Origin: Gordonia sp. KTR9
GTDB lineage: Bacteria; Actinomycetota; Actinomycetes; Mycobacteriales; Mycobacteriaceae
Direction of reading: 5' to 3'
Assembly (NCBI RefSeq): GCF_000143885.2
Contig: NC_018580.1
Coordinates: 62,001-126,000, forward strand
DNA: 64,000 bases
The first letter of the stretch is position 1. Each line of letters begins with the position of its first letter. A program made the position numbers and the translations under genes. Below, piece after piece: positions 27,463 to 35,408 of the stretch. A model generated the notes under the pieces. The model searched no databases. It was not told where the DNA came from and worked only from the letters and a program-made list of their open reading frames with translations.

Positions 27463-27615
27463 TCAGTTCTCTCCCTCGGTCCAGCCGACGACGTCCATGT
27501 CCTCGCCGGTGTCGGGGTCGATGAGACTGCCCGAGTCGACGACGTCATTCCAGTGCTGGGTGTGTTGCTCGCCGCGTCCGTCGATGTACACGAGCCACAT
27601 GTCAGATGTGTTCAC
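27463..27615 (-). CDS. Tiny acidic protein
   Basis: GTG start at 27615 with GGAGG six bases upstream gives 50 residues (MNTSDMWLVYIDGRGEQHTQHW...), ending GWTEGEN. It is acidic, with one strand-like start and no motif. It overlaps the next gene's start by the TGACATG arrangement, so these small genes look like one operon. Function unknown. Confidence 0.6.
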   Translation of the reverse strand: MNTSDMWLVYIDGRGEQHTQHWNDVVDSGSLIDPDTGEDMDVVGWTEGEN

Positions 27616-27731
27616 TTTGGCCTCCAGTCGTGGCCGCCGGCCTTCGCCGATGCGGACCGAAGTTTGTCGTTTCTGCTGCAGGGACGGAGATCCCAGATGC
27701 TGTGGCACCCGCAAGCAGGCGTTTGACGTGA

Positions 27732-27860
27732 CTACTTGCGAGCCTCGATGTGGTATCCGGCCGAGCGCATGATGTCTGCGATGGTCTCGAGGGTGTCCGG
27801 TGTCCAGATCACCCCATCCATGAGGTCTTGAATCGCCAGTAGTGCATCCGTCGCGTCCAT
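27732..27860 (-). CDS. Tiny helical protein, 42 residues
   Basis: ATG at 27860 with GAGGA upstream gives a 42-residue product, MDATDALLAIQDLMDGVIWT followed by a second amphipathic helix and ending EARK. Start, ribosome site and composition are those of a real short gene in the same direction and series as its neighbours. No function recognised; its two-helix form suits a small regulator or anti-restriction-like protein, but that is only a guess. Confidence 0.5.
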   Translation of the reverse strand: MDATDALLAIQDLMDGVIWTPDTLETIADIMRSAGYHIEARK

Positions 27861-27908
27861 GTATGTCCTCGCGATTGTGTTGTGGGAGGGAGGTATTCGA
27901 GTGGCCGG

Positions 27909-28280
27909 TCAGTCTGCGATCAGAGCAATGACGGTTGCGATCGGCCAGGTGCGAAGGCTTTTGTGTTCGTCAGCGAACTGAACGACCTGATCGGTGACGC
28001 CGACGACGACACCTGAGATCGCTGTGATTGGGCGCTGGTGGGCAGCGAAGATCGTCGCTGTCGTCGCCCCGTTGCCGTCGGCAAGGCGAGATCGAATCAA
28101 CTCAGCGATGCGTTCAGGGTTCCGGTGTCCGTTCACGGCCTTCGAGATGGGCGCCGTCGACGAGACGATGCGGTCGACGGCCTCATCGACCGAGATCGCG
28201 GTGATCGAGAGCGGCCCGAACGCGGGGGTGGCGTCGCCGGTAACGAGGTCGGTGGTGGACGGGGTCATGAGTAGTCCCAT
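27909..28280 (-). CDS. Hypothetical protein, first gene of the leftward series
   Basis: Start at 28280 (123 residues, MGLLMTPSTTDLVTG...) with AGGAG upstream of the ATG. The product is a mixed alpha/beta-looking protein with several Val/Ile/Ala segments (ITAISGVVVGVTDQVVQF) and no signal peptide. No family recognised. It is the first gene leftward of the 28.3-28.5 kb divergent intergenic region, so its promoter probably drives the small-gene cluster. Confidence 0.65.
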   Translation of the reverse strand: MGLLMTPSTTDLVTGDATPAFGPLSITAISVDEAVDRIVSSTAPISKAVNGHRNPERIAELIRSRLADGNGATTATIFAAHQRPITAISGVVVGVTDQVVQFADEHKSLRTWPIATVIALIAD

Positions 28281-28538
28281 GGAGGTCTCCTTGACTACGG
28301 CCGGCAGGCCAACAGAGGGCTGCGATCGCACGCACTCCCGGTGAGGTTGTCACCCACGTTTCCGGCCGGGGCCTTGCCCCGGCAGATGTCTTCACGACCG
28401 GGGCAGCGGTATCGCAGCAGTTCAATACCTGTAACGTTTCGGGTCAATGTGTGTTACCTTGTGTCTCCGCCGGAAAGGTAGTCCCTGATCGCAATCGAGC
28501 GATCGAGCCTCCGGCGGTCAAGCCCCGAAGGATGAGTC
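28281..28538. promoter_or_regulatory. Divergent intergenic region
   Basis: 258 bases separate the leftward 27909-28280 gene from the rightward 28539-29150 gene and must contain promoters for both. A GC-rich 8-bp hairpin (28365-28383) and an AT-richer stretch around 28420-28460 are visible; on the - strand TTGACC (near 28449-28444) is a possible -35. GTAAC and GTTAC arms (28431-28455) could be an operator. None is decisive. Confidence 0.35.
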
Positions 28539-29150
28539 ATGGGTTTCGCCCTCAGCACGACACAGTCGGCCCAGTTCCTGGCCGAGCACCTCGCCACCCG
28601 CGGCGGCGCGCCGACAGTCACCAGTAAGAAGGTCTTCGAACTCGTGAAAGCCAATCTCTTTCATGACATCGGGGCAGGGGTACAGGTTCGCATCGACAGT
28701 GACGAGCTGACAGCATTCGTCGCGAGGACCCGTTTTGTTGCCGATCCGGCAGAACTGGGAGACACAGTCTTCCGAGTCAGCTGTCTGGCCCGAAAGCTGC
28801 GGAGCGATCGCATCGTGGAACGTGGCACAGGGAAGGTCCTGAGCACCCACATGGGTGTGGACTACGCCCAGCCATACCAGCTCGACGGCATCGAGGGCGT
28901 CTGGTCGGTGTCCGACGTGAACTGCCGCCACATCGTGGACAGAACGTGCCTGCTCTTGGCGACCTGCAAGGGGTATGTCCACCCCGAGCATGTCCGGTCA
29001 GTCATGGACTGGACCCGTATCGAGGCAAGCAAGCGCAAGTATTTCCACACCGAAGCAGCATCTGAAACGGTGAAACAGGTCGTAGGGACTGGCATCTGGG
29101 TCAATGTCCCGCCGGTACGCGAGTCGGATTTCCTGACCAAGAGTTGGTGA
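28539..29150 (+). CDS. Hypothetical protein, possible DNA-binding regulator
   Basis: ATG at 28539 with GAAGGATG upstream gives 203 residues. The N-terminus (TTQSAQFLAEHL...PTVTSKKVFELVKANLF) could hold a helix-turn-helix, but this is a weak reading. A basic middle part and several Cys in the second half (VSDVNCRHIVDRTCLLLATCKGY) follow. Divergent transcription from the small-gene cluster is typical of a regulator. A strong bidirectional hairpin follows. Confidence 0.65.
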   Translation: MGFALSTTQSAQFLAEHLATRGGAPTVTSKKVFELVKANLFHDIGAGVQVRIDSDELTAFVARTRFVADPAELGDTVFRVSCLARKLRSDRIVERGTGKVLSTHMGVDYAQPYQLDGIEGVWSVSDVNCRHIVDRTCLLLATCKGYVHPEHVRSVMDWTRIEASKRKYFHTEAASETVKQVVGTGIWVNVPPVRESDFLTKSW

Positions 29151-29165
29151 TCGAGACGGTCCACA

Positions 29166-29203
29166 GCGAGTCCCTGGCTCACGTCAATCGGCCAGGGACT
29201 CGC
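29166..29203. terminator. Bidirectional terminator-like hairpin
   Basis: A perfect 13-bp stem (29166-29178 with 29191-29203) has a 12-base loop. It lies between convergent genes ending at 29150 (+) and 29214 (-), and T-runs are short. The position supports a shared terminator. Confidence 0.75.
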
Positions 29204-29213
29204 CGTTTCCGGT

Positions 29214-30212
29214 TCAGAGTTGGCCGTCGAGGACGGCGAGTAGTTTCTCCATGATCTCGTCGGCCCGATCTTCGACATCGTCGAGGACATCAACGACATC
29301 GGTCAGGGAAGCCTGGGCCGTCCGACGTGCTTGCAGGCCGCGATCGTAGTAGCCGTCGTCGAGAACAGTCTCGGGGTACGTCGGCGGTTGGTACGGCTCG
29401 GGCACGTCGTCGTGACGAACTCGAGGACGGTACTGCCGGTGGGTAGGCGAACGCCCCGACAGATGAGTAGCCACGATCCCGGCAATCGAGTGCGCTGACA
29501 ACGCGGATCGATCGAAGGGAGTGTGCCCCCACCGGTCGATGGGAGTGAAGATCGGGGCCGATTGCTGTTGTGCGAGAGCCCTATCAGTCAATGAGCGCGG
29601 AGAGAACTCGGTGGGTAGGCGGTCGGCGTCGAGCCTGTTGGCCAGCAGCCGGGTGGATGGGGCCCGGTCCTGGAAGTCGAGAATCTGGGCCCACCGCCGG
29701 TACACCTGGGCTGGAGAGACACTGCCCGGATATGGCGGTGCGGTGAGGATGATCCGGTGGCGTTCGATGACAAGGGTGTCGCCGGCCGCGCTCAAGTCAG
29801 CTCGTCGCAGAGCGCTGATCTGCTCAAAGCTCAACCCGGCGGCCGCCAACAGCAACAGGAGACCATCGCGGCGACCGAACAGTCCAGCGGTCCACCCAGC
29901 GGCGGGTAGGCGGTCGATGACACCGGCGACGTCTGCCGTCAGCCGCGCCAGTCGTTCGGCGCGCGTCTGGTTGACCATTTGTCGGACAGTCTCGGCGTCC
30001 CCGGGCGCCGGATGTTCGGTAGTGCGATGCACCGAGTTGATGACGGTGATCCTGCGACGCTGCGTCGACGCAGCGGCAGGATTCTCGGTGATGAAGCGTG
30101 CGAGGGTGTCCGGTGTGGCGGGGAGAGCCAGCCGATCACTGCCGGCGCACCAGTCGTCGAAGAGAGACCACACGGCACGATCACGTGCGGCGAGAGTCGG
30201 TGCGGCGTTCAT
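29214..30212 (-). CDS. Catalytically degenerate tyrosine-recombinase-like protein
   Basis: The start codon overlaps the stop of the upstream recombinase gene (TGATG at 30214-30210), so translation is coupled. The 332-residue product keeps the fold layout of a tyrosine recombinase: an N-terminal helical domain (DDWCAGSDRLALPATPDTLARFI is core-binding-like), then LLLLLAAAGLSFEQISALRRADL, which aligns with the first catalytic-Arg region (GLRxSELxxLxxxD), and AHSIAGIVATHLSG, which aligns with HxLR. In both places the catalytic Arg is replaced, and no GH...Y end is seen. A partner or regulatory subunit for the active recombinase is the likely role (inference). The C-terminal 60 residues are acidic and helical. 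Confidence 0.65.
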   Translation of the reverse strand: MNAAPTLAARDRAVWSLFDDWCAGSDRLALPATPDTLARFITENPAAASTQRRRITVINSVHRTTEHPAPGDAETVRQMVNQTRAERLARLTADVAGVIDRLPAAGWTAGLFGRRDGLLLLLAAAGLSFEQISALRRADLSAAGDTLVIERHRIILTAPPYPGSVSPAQVYRRWAQILDFQDRAPSTRLLANRLDADRLPTEFSPRSLTDRALAQQQSAPIFTPIDRWGHTPFDRSALSAHSIAGIVATHLSGRSPTHRQYRPRVRHDDVPEPYQPPTYPETVLDDGYYDRGLQARRTAQASLTDVVDVLDDVEDRADEIMEKLLAVLDGQL

Positions 30213-31375
30213 CAGAGGCCGATGTCCGATACGGCGTTACCCATCAGCGGGGCGTATTCGCGGGCATAGACCTCGAGCATCCCGGTCGACTTGTGACCGG
30301 TCTGGCGCATGATGGCGTGAGCGTCTGCGCCATTGCGGAAAGCTTGAGTCACGAAACCTGCTCGCAGAGAGTGGCCTCCGAGTGAAGCGACGAGGCCTTC
30401 GTCGTAGCCGGCAGCGCCCGCGCGGCGCCGGACCGCAGCGTGCACTGCAGCACCCGAGAGCGCTGCGGTTGACAGATTCCCGTTCTTGGCAATGGCGCGA
30501 AAGAACGGCGTGGACTGGGGAACTCGCGGCAAGCTGTTCCTGCACACATGATCAGTGAAATCGGGTGCGGTGCGCAGGAGGCGGATCACCGCGGCGCGGC
30601 CGCCGCGCTCATGGGCGGCTACGACTTCCCACCAGCGCACAGCCGCACAGGGCGGACAGCTGGCGTGCGACACCGTGAACGGCAGCGCCCGGACAGCGCC
30701 GTGGCCCACCTGGTCTGTCTTGGACTTGCGCAGGTGAATATGTAGACCGTCGAGTCGATGAACGGCGACATCACCGCATCGCAGCCTGACCATCTCGCTT
30801 CGACGGAACGCACCGGCGAAACCCATGAGAAGCAGAGCACTGTCTCGCCGCTCGAGGACCTCGCTGGCCCATCCGGTGACCGCCTCGCGGCCGACGTTGA
30901 CCATCGTCACGATGTCGACGACCAGGAGCGGAGCCATCTGTTTGCGCGGACGCTCACCGGCCGCGGCATACGTGCGCCGGATCCCCGCCAGTGTCGAACG
31001 CACAGCTTCGTGATCAGTGGGGCTGATATAGCCGCCACTGCGGTGGATGTGTGCGATCGAGGCGACCCACTTGGACATCGTGGCCGGCGCGTACGCGCGT
31101 TCACCGTTGTCACCCAGCGTCTCGGCCGCCTCGACGAGATAGGCAGCCACAGTCGCTGGGTGCGCAGGAAGAGCGGTGTGACCACCGACCTCGCACCACT
31201 GATCGAACCGACGCCAGGCCGAGGCATAAGCCTTCAGCGTGCTCTCCGAGCGCGATGCGGCCATCGATTGCGTGATCTTGGCGGCGGTGGCGTCACTGAG
31301 CTTGGGGGCCGGCGCGGCCGAGGACACCTCAGCGGTCCAGGTGACGGGTAGCGATCGATCTCCGAGTGTGGCCAT
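30212..31375 (-). CDS. Tyrosine recombinase (integrase/resolvase type)
   Basis: Start taken at 31375 (387 residues, MATLGDRSLPV); no clear Shine-Dalgarno is seen, and translation from a leaderless transcript is possible. The N-terminal SAM-like core-binding domain (SESTLKAYASAWRRFDQWC) is followed by a catalytic domain with every expected element: GAFRRSEMVRL (first Arg), a Lys in LRKSKTDQ, HSLRAGFVTQA (His and second Arg), TGHKSTGMLEVY (His and nucleophile Tyr). It may resolve multimers or integrate the element. Coupled to the degenerate paralogue downstream. Its upstream region was entered by the Tn7-like transposon 170 bases from the start codon, so its native promoter may be displaced. 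Confidence 0.9.
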   Translation of the reverse strand: MATLGDRSLPVTWTAEVSSAAPAPKLSDATAAKITQSMAASRSESTLKAYASAWRRFDQWCEVGGHTALPAHPATVAAYLVEAAETLGDNGERAYAPATMSKWVASIAHIHRSGGYISPTDHEAVRSTLAGIRRTYAAAGERPRKQMAPLLVVDIVTMVNVGREAVTGWASEVLERRDSALLLMGFAGAFRRSEMVRLRCGDVAVHRLDGLHIHLRKSKTDQVGHGAVRALPFTVSHASCPPCAAVRWWEVVAAHERGGRAAVIRLLRTAPDFTDHVCRNSLPRVPQSTPFFRAIAKNGNLSTAALSGAAVHAAVRRRAGAAGYDEGLVASLGGHSLRAGFVTQAFRNGADAHAIMRQTGHKSTGMLEVYAREYAPLMGNAVSDIGL

Positions 31376-31540
31376 ACAGCCAGCGTACAAGGCAGATACG
31401 ACAGCGTCGCAACCGTAAAAGTGTGTTGAGGTGGCCTTTTGCCCGAGACGCTGCGAGAAAGCGAATTCTCGTGGCCAACCGCGCATAGATCATAAGCGAC
31501 AAGATGGCGGAGTAGAGAGCGACCGACGACGTGCGGCTTT

Positions 31541-31545
31541 CGATG
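31541..31545. repeat. Target-site duplication CGATG (left copy)
   Basis: CGATG directly precedes the TGT end of the transposon, and the same five bases follow its ACA end at 56912-56916. A 5-bp duplication is the hallmark of Tn7-family insertion. Confidence 0.92.
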
Positions 31546-31572
31546 TGTCGAGATGCAGCGAAGATTAACAAG
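31546..31572 (+). repeat. Transposon terminal inverted repeat, tnsA-side end
   Basis: Begins TGTCGAGATGCAGCGAAGAT and ends AACAAG. It matches the other end in 26 of 27 positions when inverted. Further AACAAG/CTTGTT copies just inside (to 31594) may be TnsB binding sites. The remaining interval to 31808 (about 210 bases) shows no gene; it contains several short repeats that suit a Tn7-type end. Confidence 0.92.
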
Positions 31573-31808
31573 GTGGTCCAGCTTGTTTAACAAGCCTGAT
31601 CACGGCGTAAGAACCGCCCTGACTAGGGCAAACATGGTCGGTCGAGCGTTGCCCGTAGCCCGCGTTTTCGCGTGATTTCCTGCTAATTTTGCCGGGCAAT
31701 CTATGCCTGGGAATCGCCGATTGCGCGGTGAAACCGGGCGACGAAGGGTCTGAAGTGACCGGCGTCTGGCGGCCGGCCATCGGCGATTGGCCAGTGGGAT
31801 GAGCTCGT

Positions 31809-32627
31809 CTAATTCGCAGATGACGTTGGCGCTGGTTTTGGGGATGTGCTCGGCGGATTCGGCGCTTGTGTGGTGACTCCGTGACCGGGCTTGGTCAGCG
31901 GAAGGGTTGCGAGGTGCTTCTGGAGCCGCTTCGACATCGGCATGAACGTGACGAAGGTCAGGCTTCCCGAGACAACCGCTCCTACCAGCGGCACGACCTT
32001 GGCTGCGCTCTTGGCGAAGACCTGCTTGGTCATCTGAATGCCCAGGAGCCCTGCAACCTTCTTGACCACCGGATATATCGCACCCTTGGTGAGAGCCTTC
32101 TGCGGCAGCTTCCTGGCCACTTCACTTGCGATCAACTTCGAGACTTGCGCCACGCTGGCCTGGGCCGCGTTCACGCCAAACATCACGCCGATGAACAGCG
32201 TGAGCATGCTTTCGGTCGCGGAGTCCATTCCGTCGGCGTTGTCGTCGAAGAGCTCCGGCCAGCTGTAGATGTAGGCGAGTTTCTGGACGACGCGAAGAAG
32301 GTAGCCATAGTACTGTGCGATATCGGCCGGGACCGTGCCGATCGCTGCGAGGCCTCCGGGGATGCCAGCTGCCGTGGAAAGTGTCGTCACCTTGCCGGTC
32401 TCGTACTTGATCACGCTGTTGGCGATCTTGTCGATCACTTGAGGTGTTACGCCTGCTTCGGCCGGTGTTGTGGCGATAGCGAGTTTGATCTGCTCGTCGG
32501 TGCAGTATCGCTTCAGCTCTCTGCGGAGGAAGGCCTCCCGGTTGATCTGCACACCCGGCAGTTGAGCCGATGCCCGCAGCGTCTGCTCGAACTTCGTCGA
32601 CGGCGCGACCTGATCGCCTTTGGCCAT
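31809..32627 (-). CDS. EcsC-like membrane-associated protein
   Basis: The 272-residue protein contains a block typical of the EcsC family: TLSTAAGIPGGLAAIGTVPADIAQYYG followed by a region of amphipathic or buried helices and QKLAYIYSWPE (quoted in short pieces, residues about 80-125). The second half has hydrophobic segments (VVPLVGAVVSGSLTFVTF) and a Pro/Ser/Thr-rich tail. ATG at 32627; Shine-Dalgarno weak. It lies between the tnsA-side end and tnsA, transcribed outward, so it is transposon cargo. EcsC proteins are poorly understood; a membrane or stress-related role is possible. Family call from memory of the motif. Confidence 0.6.
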   Translation of the reverse strand: MAKGDQVAPSTKFEQTLRASAQLPGVQINREAFLRRELKRYCTDEQIKLAIATTPAEAGVTPQVIDKIANSVIKYETGKVTTLSTAAGIPGGLAAIGTVPADIAQYYGYLLRVVQKLAYIYSWPELFDDNADGMDSATESMLTLFIGVMFGVNAAQASVAQVSKLIASEVARKLPQKALTKGAIYPVVKKVAGLLGIQMTKQVFAKSAAKVVPLVGAVVSGSLTFVTFMPMSKRLQKHLATLPLTKPGHGVTTQAPNPPSTSPKPAPTSSAN

Positions 32628-32799
32628 GGGAGCAACCTATAGCAACCTTCCGACACGGACCGCTGATGGGGCGGAGGAGACGTCGGCCTATCACGCGAAA
32701 TGCCTCGCTGACCGTTTGTCGACTTCCTCCCTTAGCGGCTCTCCGACCTCGATTTCTTGCTAGATTTGCTGCTAATTCCTGCCGAAGCGGAGGTGTCAC

Positions 32800-33528
32800 T
32801 TGACCGAGAGTTCCGGCGCGGCGGTGACTTGGCGGTTCCGATTCGCTGGCGACAAGGTGTCCCGTGTGTGGAACTGGCAGTCTGACGGTCCGCCGGATCT
32901 TGCACGTGTAGTTCCGATTCGCAAGCCTCGATCGTCGGAGCGACAACGGCACATACCGGTCACTGCGTATTCACTGACCATGCGCGACCACCTTGAACTC
33001 GAGTCGGGCCTCGAGCATGACCTCTTGCGACGCCTGGACCGGCTCCACGATGTCGTCGCGCTGGTACCGCAACCGTGTCAGCTGAAGCGGGGCGGATCGT
33101 CCTCGGCGAAAAACACGCCCGACTTACTCAGCCTTGACGACACCGGGTCGGTAACGCTCTGGAATGCACGCCTGCCGCACAAGATGGACGACAAATTCAA
33201 GCTTCAGGTCGCAATGGTCGAGGCCGCCTGCGCGAATGTGGGATGGCGCCACGAGGTATTCAACGGGCTCGACCGCGTAGAACGCCTAAACCTTCTGTGG
33301 CTGCACGGCTACCGCCGAAGGCCTTCCTGGTATGACCAGGTGGCTGGCGAGATCGGGAAGGAAGCAAGTAACGACGCCGCGACTCTGGGCTCCCTATTTC
33401 GTCTGGATACCGGAAACGGGGAGGCCATCGCCGTGGTCTGGCACATGGTCTGGTCCGGCGAACTGGATACCAACCTCTCGAAGCGATTGACGATGGAAAC
33501 GCCAGTGCGCGCAGGACTGGTGGCGTAA
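32800..33528 (+). CDS. tnsA: TnsA-like endonuclease of the Tn7-like element
   Basis: TTG start at 32800 with GCGGAGG six bases upstream; 242 residues. TnsA is the restriction-enzyme-fold nuclease that cuts the 5' strands so that Tn7 moves by cut-and-paste. The N-terminal pattern LELESGLEHDLLRRLD (E66/E68/E72 candidates) and NTPDLLSL (D108) fit the family. Where Tn7 TnsA has Q-x-K, this protein has N122-A-R124 (LWNARLP), so the last catalytic pair is changed. Its stop overlaps the tnsB start (TAATG at 33526-33530), showing translational coupling. Confidence 0.85.
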   Translation: MTESSGAAVTWRFRFAGDKVSRVWNWQSDGPPDLARVVPIRKPRSSERQRHIPVTAYSLTMRDHLELESGLEHDLLRRLDRLHDVVALVPQPCQLKRGGSSSAKNTPDLLSLDDTGSVTLWNARLPHKMDDKFKLQVAMVEAACANVGWRHEVFNGLDRVERLNLLWLHGYRRRPSWYDQVAGEIGKEASNDAATLGSLFRLDTGNGEAIAVVWHMVWSGELDTNLSKRLTMETPVRAGLVA

Positions 33529-34163
33529 TGGACACAAGTCGCACAGTGGTTGAGGTCGGTGGCCGACTTCTGACTGAGTGGGGAACCGGTCTGGTGACAG
33601 CGGTATCAGCGGCCGGCGTAGACCTCCGCACCAGCGTCGGCGATTCCTTGCACGTCGATTGGCCCGAACTCGCCGAGGTGCGACTCGTGGTCGATGGCGA
33701 TGTAGCGCCAATCAGACCGGCGCTCCGCCCGTACTGGGATGGCCTGTCTGAGGAAACGCGCCGAGCCGCCCTCGACAAACTTGAAATCGTGCAAGAGATA
33801 CTGACCGGCTACCGGGACGGTCACGCCGAACTCGCGCGCGACGGCGAACCGCGCCCACCCTTCGGTGAAGGCTTCGGCGTCTCCGAGGCGGCGCGCTGTC
33901 GCGCGATGGCGGTCGCGTTGCAGCAAGAAGCTGCGGGAGATCGTGCCCTACAACGCCGCATCGCGAACGGTGAGATCAAGCGATCGGCTCCGGTCGACAG
34001 CACCATCCGCAACTGGGTGCGTGCTTGGAAACGCGACGGACTACTCGGGCTCCTCGATGCCAGATCCCTGCGTCGCGAACAGACGTGGGAGCGAATCGAT
34101 GAGCGCTATCGGACTGTTGCTGAGTTGGTCTTCGCCACCCTGGACGGAGATCGGGCGGACTGA
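33528..34163 (+). pseudogene. tnsB: tnsB 5' segment, cut by an IS3-family insertion
   Basis: First 211 codons of the DDE transposase TnsB (N-terminal DNA-binding part, including RNWVRAWKRDGLLGLLD). The frame is ended at 34161-34163 by TGA from the first bases of the IS. The 3' part resumes at 35409. Joining 34160 to 35413 (removing the IS and one GGAC copy) restores an unbroken 730-residue protein reading ...GDRAD-VNISELDRR... Confidence 0.93.
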
Positions 34164-34189
34164 GGGGGACCCATTCGATGGTCCAGTCG

Positions 34190-35017
34190 CTATGCGGCTT
34201 GAGGTTGGTGGGTCGTGGTCCACTGTAGGGCGAACTCGGCGGGGGTGAGTCCGTGGTGGGCCGAATGGGGTCGGTTGGCGTTGTAGTCGATCCTCCAGTC
34301 TTCGATGATGACCCGGGCTTCGCGCAGGGAGTCAAAGCGCCAGGAGTTGAGCAGCTCGTCGCGCAGGCGGCCGTTGAACGATTCGATCCAGGCGTTCTGC
34401 CACGGGGAGCCGGGGTCGATGAATAGTGATCCGGTGCCGTTGAATCGGCACCAGTCGTTGACGGCGTGAGCGACGAATTCCGGTCCGTTGTCGAACCGCA
34501 CGTAGCACGGTGGACCATGTATCAGGGCCAGGCGGTCGAGAACGTCAACCACGCCATCGGCGTTGATGACGCGGTCGACGTGGATCACCAGGGCTTCGCG
34601 GGTGAACTCGTCGATCACGTTGAGCATTTTGATGGTTCGGCCGTCGGCGGTGGTGTCGAATTGGAAGTCCATCGCCCAGATCACGTTCGGCCGGATTGGG
34701 CACATCGCCCCAACCGCGGTCCCGATTCCGGTGAGCCGTTTCTTCCTGCGGCGCTGGGGAACTCGCAGCCCCTCCTCACGCCACAGGCGGCGGATGCGTT
34801 TGTTGTTGACCGTGAAGCCCGCTTTGCGCGCGGCGATCGCGGCGCGTCGCCAGCCCCAGCGGGGCCGGTCGGTGGAAAACCCACGTAGCCAGGACCGCAG
34901 CTCGGCTTCCTCCGCGGTGATCGGCGCTGGGTGCAGTCGCATCGTGGAGCGGTGGATGCCCACCACAGCACATGCTCGCCGCTCAGATACCCCGAACCGC
35001 TCACGCAGCATCGTCAC
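34190..35017 (-). CDS. IS3-family transposase OrfB (DDE catalytic domain)
   Basis: A 275-residue open frame with the HTH_21-like start (MLRERFGVSERRACAVVGIHRST in short form) and an rve-type DDE core: IWAMDFQFD (first Asp), VRFDNGPEF (second Asp) and AWIESFNGRLRDE (Glu), then NANRPHSAHHGLTPAEF. In IS3 elements the full transposase is an OrfAB fusion made by a -1 ribosomal frameshift; OrfA ends 23 bases upstream and OrfB's frame is open across the junction, which fits. The stop lies next to the left inverted repeat. Confidence 0.93.
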   Translation of the reverse strand: MTMLRERFGVSERRACAVVGIHRSTMRLHPAPITAEEAELRSWLRGFSTDRPRWGWRRAAIAARKAGFTVNNKRIRRLWREEGLRVPQRRRKKRLTGIGTAVGAMCPIRPNVIWAMDFQFDTTADGRTIKMLNVIDEFTREALVIHVDRVINADGVVDVLDRLALIHGPPCYVRFDNGPEFVAHAVNDWCRFNGTGSLFIDPGSPWQNAWIESFNGRLRDELLNSWRFDSLREARVIIEDWRIDYNANRPHSAHHGLTPAEFALQWTTTHQPQAA

Positions 35018-35040
35018 GGCGCTGCGCTTGCGGTTCGGGG

Positions 35041-35328
35041 TCAGAAGTTTCCCGACGAAATCTCCTTGAGCATGTCGATATCGAGGGCCTGGTTGGCGAC
35101 CAACTTCTTGAGCCGAGCGTTCTCAGCTTCGAGTTCTTTGAGGCGTTTGACGTCATTGGCCTTCATGCCCCCGTACTGGGCCACCCAGCGATGCCAGGTC
35201 GACTCTGTGACCTCCAGATGCCGGCACACCTCAGCCAACTCCTGCCCGGTCCCGAGGAGCTTGTTGCCCTCGGCCAGCTTGCGGATGATCTGATCCGGCG
35301 TATGCCGCCGGCGCTTGCTACCTGCCAT
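35041..35328 (-). CDS. IS3-family OrfA (helix-turn-helix and leucine zipper)
   Basis: A 95-residue protein starting MAGSKRRRHTPDQIIRKLAE, with a helix-turn-helix (TGQELAEVCRHLEVTESTWHRW region) that binds the IS ends and a C-terminal zipper (LKELEAENARLKKLVANQAL). It ends EISSGNF just before OrfB. It regulates transposition and supplies the N-terminus of the OrfAB fusion. Confidence 0.9.
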   Translation of the reverse strand: MAGSKRRRHTPDQIIRKLAEGNKLLGTGQELAEVCRHLEVTESTWHRWVAQYGGMKANDVKRLKELEAENARLKKLVANQALDIDMLKEISSGNF

Positions 35329-35408
35329 GTCGTCGTCGATTCTTCCTGCCCAAACACTCGGGCAACAGAGTCGCACAACAACTGGACCACTACGAAGGGC
35401 CCACCTCA

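Larger units (their letters stand above)
34161..35408 (-). mobile_element. IS3-family insertion sequence, 1248 bp
   Basis: Imperfect terminal inverted repeats start TGAGGGGGACCCATTCG (34161 on) and TGAGGTGGGCCCTTCG (from 35408 leftward) and share GGTCCAGT further in. GGAC flanks both sides (34157-34160 and 35409-35412), a 4-bp target duplication. It carries OrfA and OrfB on the - strand. Both repeats and both reading frames look intact, so it may still be mobile. Confidence 0.93.

Noticed and set aside
31567..31594. AACAAG/CTTGTT inverted repeats as a tyrosine recombinase core site next to the integrase gene
   Set aside because: They lie inside the Tn7-like element, next to its terminal repeat, and the terminal repeat itself ends in AACAAG. 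TnsB binding sites are the better reading.
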